Below, one piece after another: positions 5,466 through 7,047 of a stretch of DNA of 7,047 bases. The notes beneath the pieces were generated by a model that was given only the letters and a program-made list of their open reading frames with translations, was not told where the DNA came from and made no database searches. Position 1 is the first letter of the stretch. Every line of letters begins with the position of its first letter. Source of the stretch: Phycisphaerae bacterium (GTDB taxonomy: Bacteria > Planctomycetota > Phycisphaerae > Sedimentisphaerales > Anaerobacaceae); the NCBI GenBank assembly GCA_030630315.1, contig DAOVNI010000084.1, forward strand, positions 1 through 7,047. The letters run 5' to 3'. The translations under genes were made by a program, and so were the position numbers.

Positions 5466-6353
5466 TCATTTTTTGTAAAAGGAATCATCCTGGCCGGTAC
5501 CGGTAAAAAGGCAATTGTTCCCGTCAGGATGGTTGGCAATAACAAGTCCTTTTTCATCGACAACATAGCCCAATTCTTCAAGAGTCATACTCTTTGCATG
5601 TCCATCAAGAAATGAAACATTCGCCTTATGGTTATGACGGCCTTCAGCCGGGCAATGTTGTTCCTCAAGTGTTGGTTGTGTCCAGTTGCCAAAATATATC
5701 GCACCGGTACTTAGAGATAATTTGGGCGGATCAAGTTTGTATGAATGTGGGCCATGAGGATATCCGCTGCCCCGGCCGTCACCTACAATAATAGCAGCCG
5801 ACGGCCTCTTGATTGTTGATTCCCTCACAGGATAATTTTGATATTTTCCCAAATCGGGTCTGTCTCGGGCGTTACCGAGATATTGATAATTATAGCCGTA
5901 CGATCCATTGCGAATGTCATAGACACTGTATTCATAATGACGAAACGAGGGACAAATAAAATAATCATTGGTCATCATTAAAGTGTCATCATCAGTGAAA
6001 ATGTCGCCTTTTTCCTTTACCCAGGGGGAAGGGTCAATTACCGGCCCTACTCCCTGGTCGAAGAACCACTGCCAACGGGGTCGTTCCCTGCCGTATTTAT
6101 TTACAAAATTATATGGATCAGAGAAGTGTGTCTTTTTCATCCTGTGTGGAGGAAATACCCCGTTCGCCTGTGCATACATCACACCAGCCAATGCTAAACG
6201 TCTGACATTTGCCAGGCAGACCGCTGAATAAGCGCATTTTCTAACACTGCTTAAGGCTGGCAACAGAATTCCCGTGAGCATGGCAATAATACTTATTACT
6301 ACTAAAAGCTCGATAAGCGTAAATGCTTTCCTGGCTTGTTTTTTTTGTGTCAT
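5466..6353 (-). CDS. Type II secretion-like pseudopilin with H-X9-DG domain
   Basis: The product has 295 residues. The N-terminus is a class III prepilin leader: basic residues 1-9, the processing site K9-A10|F11-T-L-I-E15 with the conserved Glu at mature position 5, and a hydrophobic helix to about residue 35. Ala replaces the usual Gly at -1, which is common in PVC-group members of this family. The globular part has C134-P-S-F, several Tyr/Gly-rich stretches, and near the end H240-(9 residues)-D250-G251, the prepilin-type processing-associated H-X9-DG motif. Such proteins are membrane-inserted, presumed to be cut by a PilD-like peptidase, and found in many copies per genome in Planctomycetota and Lentisphaerota. 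What they assemble is unknown. The ATG at 6353 is the only in-frame start after a stop at 6396-6398. No strong ribosome binding site precedes it, but a TATAAT does. The gene is not adjacent to other secretion genes in this window. Confidence 0.92.
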   Translation of the reverse strand: MTQKKQARKAFTLIELLVVISIIAMLTGILLPALSSVRKCAYSAVCLANVRRLALAGVMYAQANGVFPPHRMKKTHFSDPYNFVNKYGRERPRWQWFFDQGVGPVIDPSPWVKEKGDIFTDDDTLMMTNDYFICPSFRHYEYSVYDIRNGSYGYNYQYLGNARDRPDLGKYQNYPVRESTIKRPSAAIIVGDGRGSGYPHGPHSYKLDPPKLSLSTGAIYFGNWTQPTLEEQHCPAEGRHNHKANVSFLDGHAKSMTLEELGYVVDEKGLVIANHPDGNNCLFTGTGQDDSFYKK

Positions 6354-6359
6354 TCTTAA

Positions 6360-6365
6360 ATTATA
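6360..6365 (-). promoter_or_regulatory. Possible -10 box of the pseudopilin-like gene
   Basis: A perfect TATAAT on the minus strand ends 6 nt before the ATG at 6353. If used, transcription would start at or next to the start codon and give a leaderless mRNA, which agrees with the missing Shine-Dalgarno site. No good -35 box lies 16-18 bp upstream (ATAAAT or similar), so the box may be chance in an A+T-rich stretch. Confidence 0.35.
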
Positions 6366-6656
6366 CTGAACTGGAATTTCCCATTTATGCCTGGCTTAGC
6401 TACACCGCCGAACCTCATTTCCAATATAATATCAAATCTGTCCTGAAAATTCAAGCTTCCTTATGGACTCAGTATGATGCCCTTGCGGCTGTAATGAGTG
6501 AAGAAAATCCCTACAACCAACGTACAACCAAAAGGTCAAATAGCATGTAAAATCGCAAAAATCGTAAATCTACAAGGTTTGTAATATCAAAGACTTAAAA
6601 AATTCTCAGAAAAAGTGAGCGTTTTGAACATCCTGTATAACATACCGGCTGCTTCA
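6366..6656. other. Intergenic region without recognisable gene
   Basis: About 290 bp separate the pseudopilin-like gene from the end of the permease gene, both on the minus strand. The open frames here show no ribosome binding site or family resemblance. Two short direct repeats are present: TACAACCAA at 6512-6520 and 6523-6531 (period 11), and AAAATCG at 6549-6555 and 6558-6564 (period 9). Beyond the permease stop, on the minus strand, a 4-bp stem CTCA/TGAG (6608-6622) is followed by six T residues. This is only a weak terminator candidate. Confidence 0.4.
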
Positions 6657-7047
6657 TTATGTTTTCATTGAATCCAATTCGATAAAGGCTATCGGCAGGA
6701 AGATGAATACCGGCAGCCACGCCCATAACTCCGGCATTATTCTGTCAAAGACAACCTCTGTGGCCAACATTTTGCAGATAAAAGTTGTGGCGAAACATGC
6801 GCCTACCATAGCAAAGCTAAGCATAACGGCCGACTTCATCGACTTTGGGTCACGGCAAACCAAAATCGGAAGGCACCCCATAAGCATCACAAAATTGATA
6901 ATCGGCTCAGTAATGCGAAAATGCTTCTGGCTGTAAAGCTGAGGCAGGTCTTTGATTTTTGTCCCCTGGGCGGCAAGGACAGCTAATTGTCGCCAGCTTA
7001 GCAAAGTTTTGTGTCTGGACTTGCGCCTGACAGGGATATCTTTTGCA
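6657..7047 (-). CDS. LptF/LptG-family permease, C-terminal part
   Basis: The reading frame runs off the window edge, so the start is missing; 129 C-terminal residues are visible, ending at a TAA (6657-6659). In visible numbering, an amphipathic part with K-I-K-D-L-P-Q-L-Y-S-Q-K-H-F-R (30-44) precedes three hydrophobic segments, about 47-64, 71-93 and 106-124. The last contains P105-E-L-W-A-W-L-P. This is the layout of the last three helices of LptF and LptG: a helix that follows the periplasmic domain, then a P-x-L-x-A-W-L-P-x-x-x-F helix. Family knowledge: LptF and LptG form the inner-membrane part of the LptB2FG ABC exporter, which extracts lipopolysaccharide for transport to the outer membrane. 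That would imply a diderm envelope. I cannot tell LptF from LptG from this fragment. Confidence 0.7.
   Translation of the reverse strand, partial: AKDIPVRRKSRHKTLLSWRQLAVLAAQGTKIKDLPQLYSQKHFRITEPIINFVMLMGCLPILVCRDPKSMKSAVMLSFAMVGACFATTFICKMLATEVVFDRIMPELWAWLPVFIFLPIAFIELDSMKT

Noticed and set aside
5248..5469. A 73-residue minus-strand open frame in the spacer after thiC
   Set aside because: It is a chance translation of the double-hairpin repeat, a well-known source of spurious peptides, with no ribosome site.
6323..6550. A 75-residue plus-strand open frame over the pseudopilin start and the intergenic region
   Set aside because: It overlaps the prepilin leader on the other strand and has no recognisable motif or ribosome site.

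Overview
The window looks like chromosomal DNA of a Planctomycetota-type bacterium (Phycisphaerae-like, or another member of the PVC group). The main reason is the minus-strand pseudopilin-like protein, which joins a KA|FTLIE prepilin leader to a textbook C-terminal H-X9-DG motif. That architecture is greatly expanded in Planctomycetota, Lentisphaerota and Verrucomicrobiota. An exported FG-GAP/VCBS propeller and a NosD-like beta-helix fit the same group. The phylum call is inference; no rRNA or other marker gene is present.

Left part (1-3558, plus strand): three genes for exported or membrane-tethered proteins. They are a secreted seven-motif calcium-type beta-propeller (104-1276), a membrane-anchored DUF1266-like protein (1386-2216) and a membrane-anchored right-handed beta-helix protein (2257-3558). 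The second and third are 40 bp apart and probably co-transcribed. Their substrates are unknown. The beta-helix is unusually regular: its coils mostly alternate between 23 and 24 residues and it carries a ladder of 12 cysteines.

Middle part (3559-5236, plus strand): a thiamine-controlled thiC transcription unit that can be read almost completely. It has a near-consensus sigma70-type promoter (TTGACT-16-TATAAT), a TPP riboswitch aptamer, a 12-pair antiterminator overlapping the 3' strand of P1, an intrinsic terminator, a palindromic 8-nt-repeat element inserted in the leader, a Shine-Dalgarno site, and a short-form ThiC of 442 residues with its CX2CX4C iron-sulfur motif. Excess TPP should stabilise P1, release the terminator and stop transcription before thiC.

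Right part (5237-7047): a double-hairpin dispersed repeat lies between thiC and the convergent pseudopilin-like gene (5466-6353, minus). A 303-bp region with little recognisable content follows. The window ends inside the 3' part of an LptF/LptG-family permease gene (6657-7047, minus), whose start lies beyond the edge.

No CRISPR array, transposase, tRNA, rRNA or recognisable defence system was seen. The best candidates for a second look are the cysteine-ladder beta-helix with its DUF1266 partner, and the repeat element inside the thiC leader.
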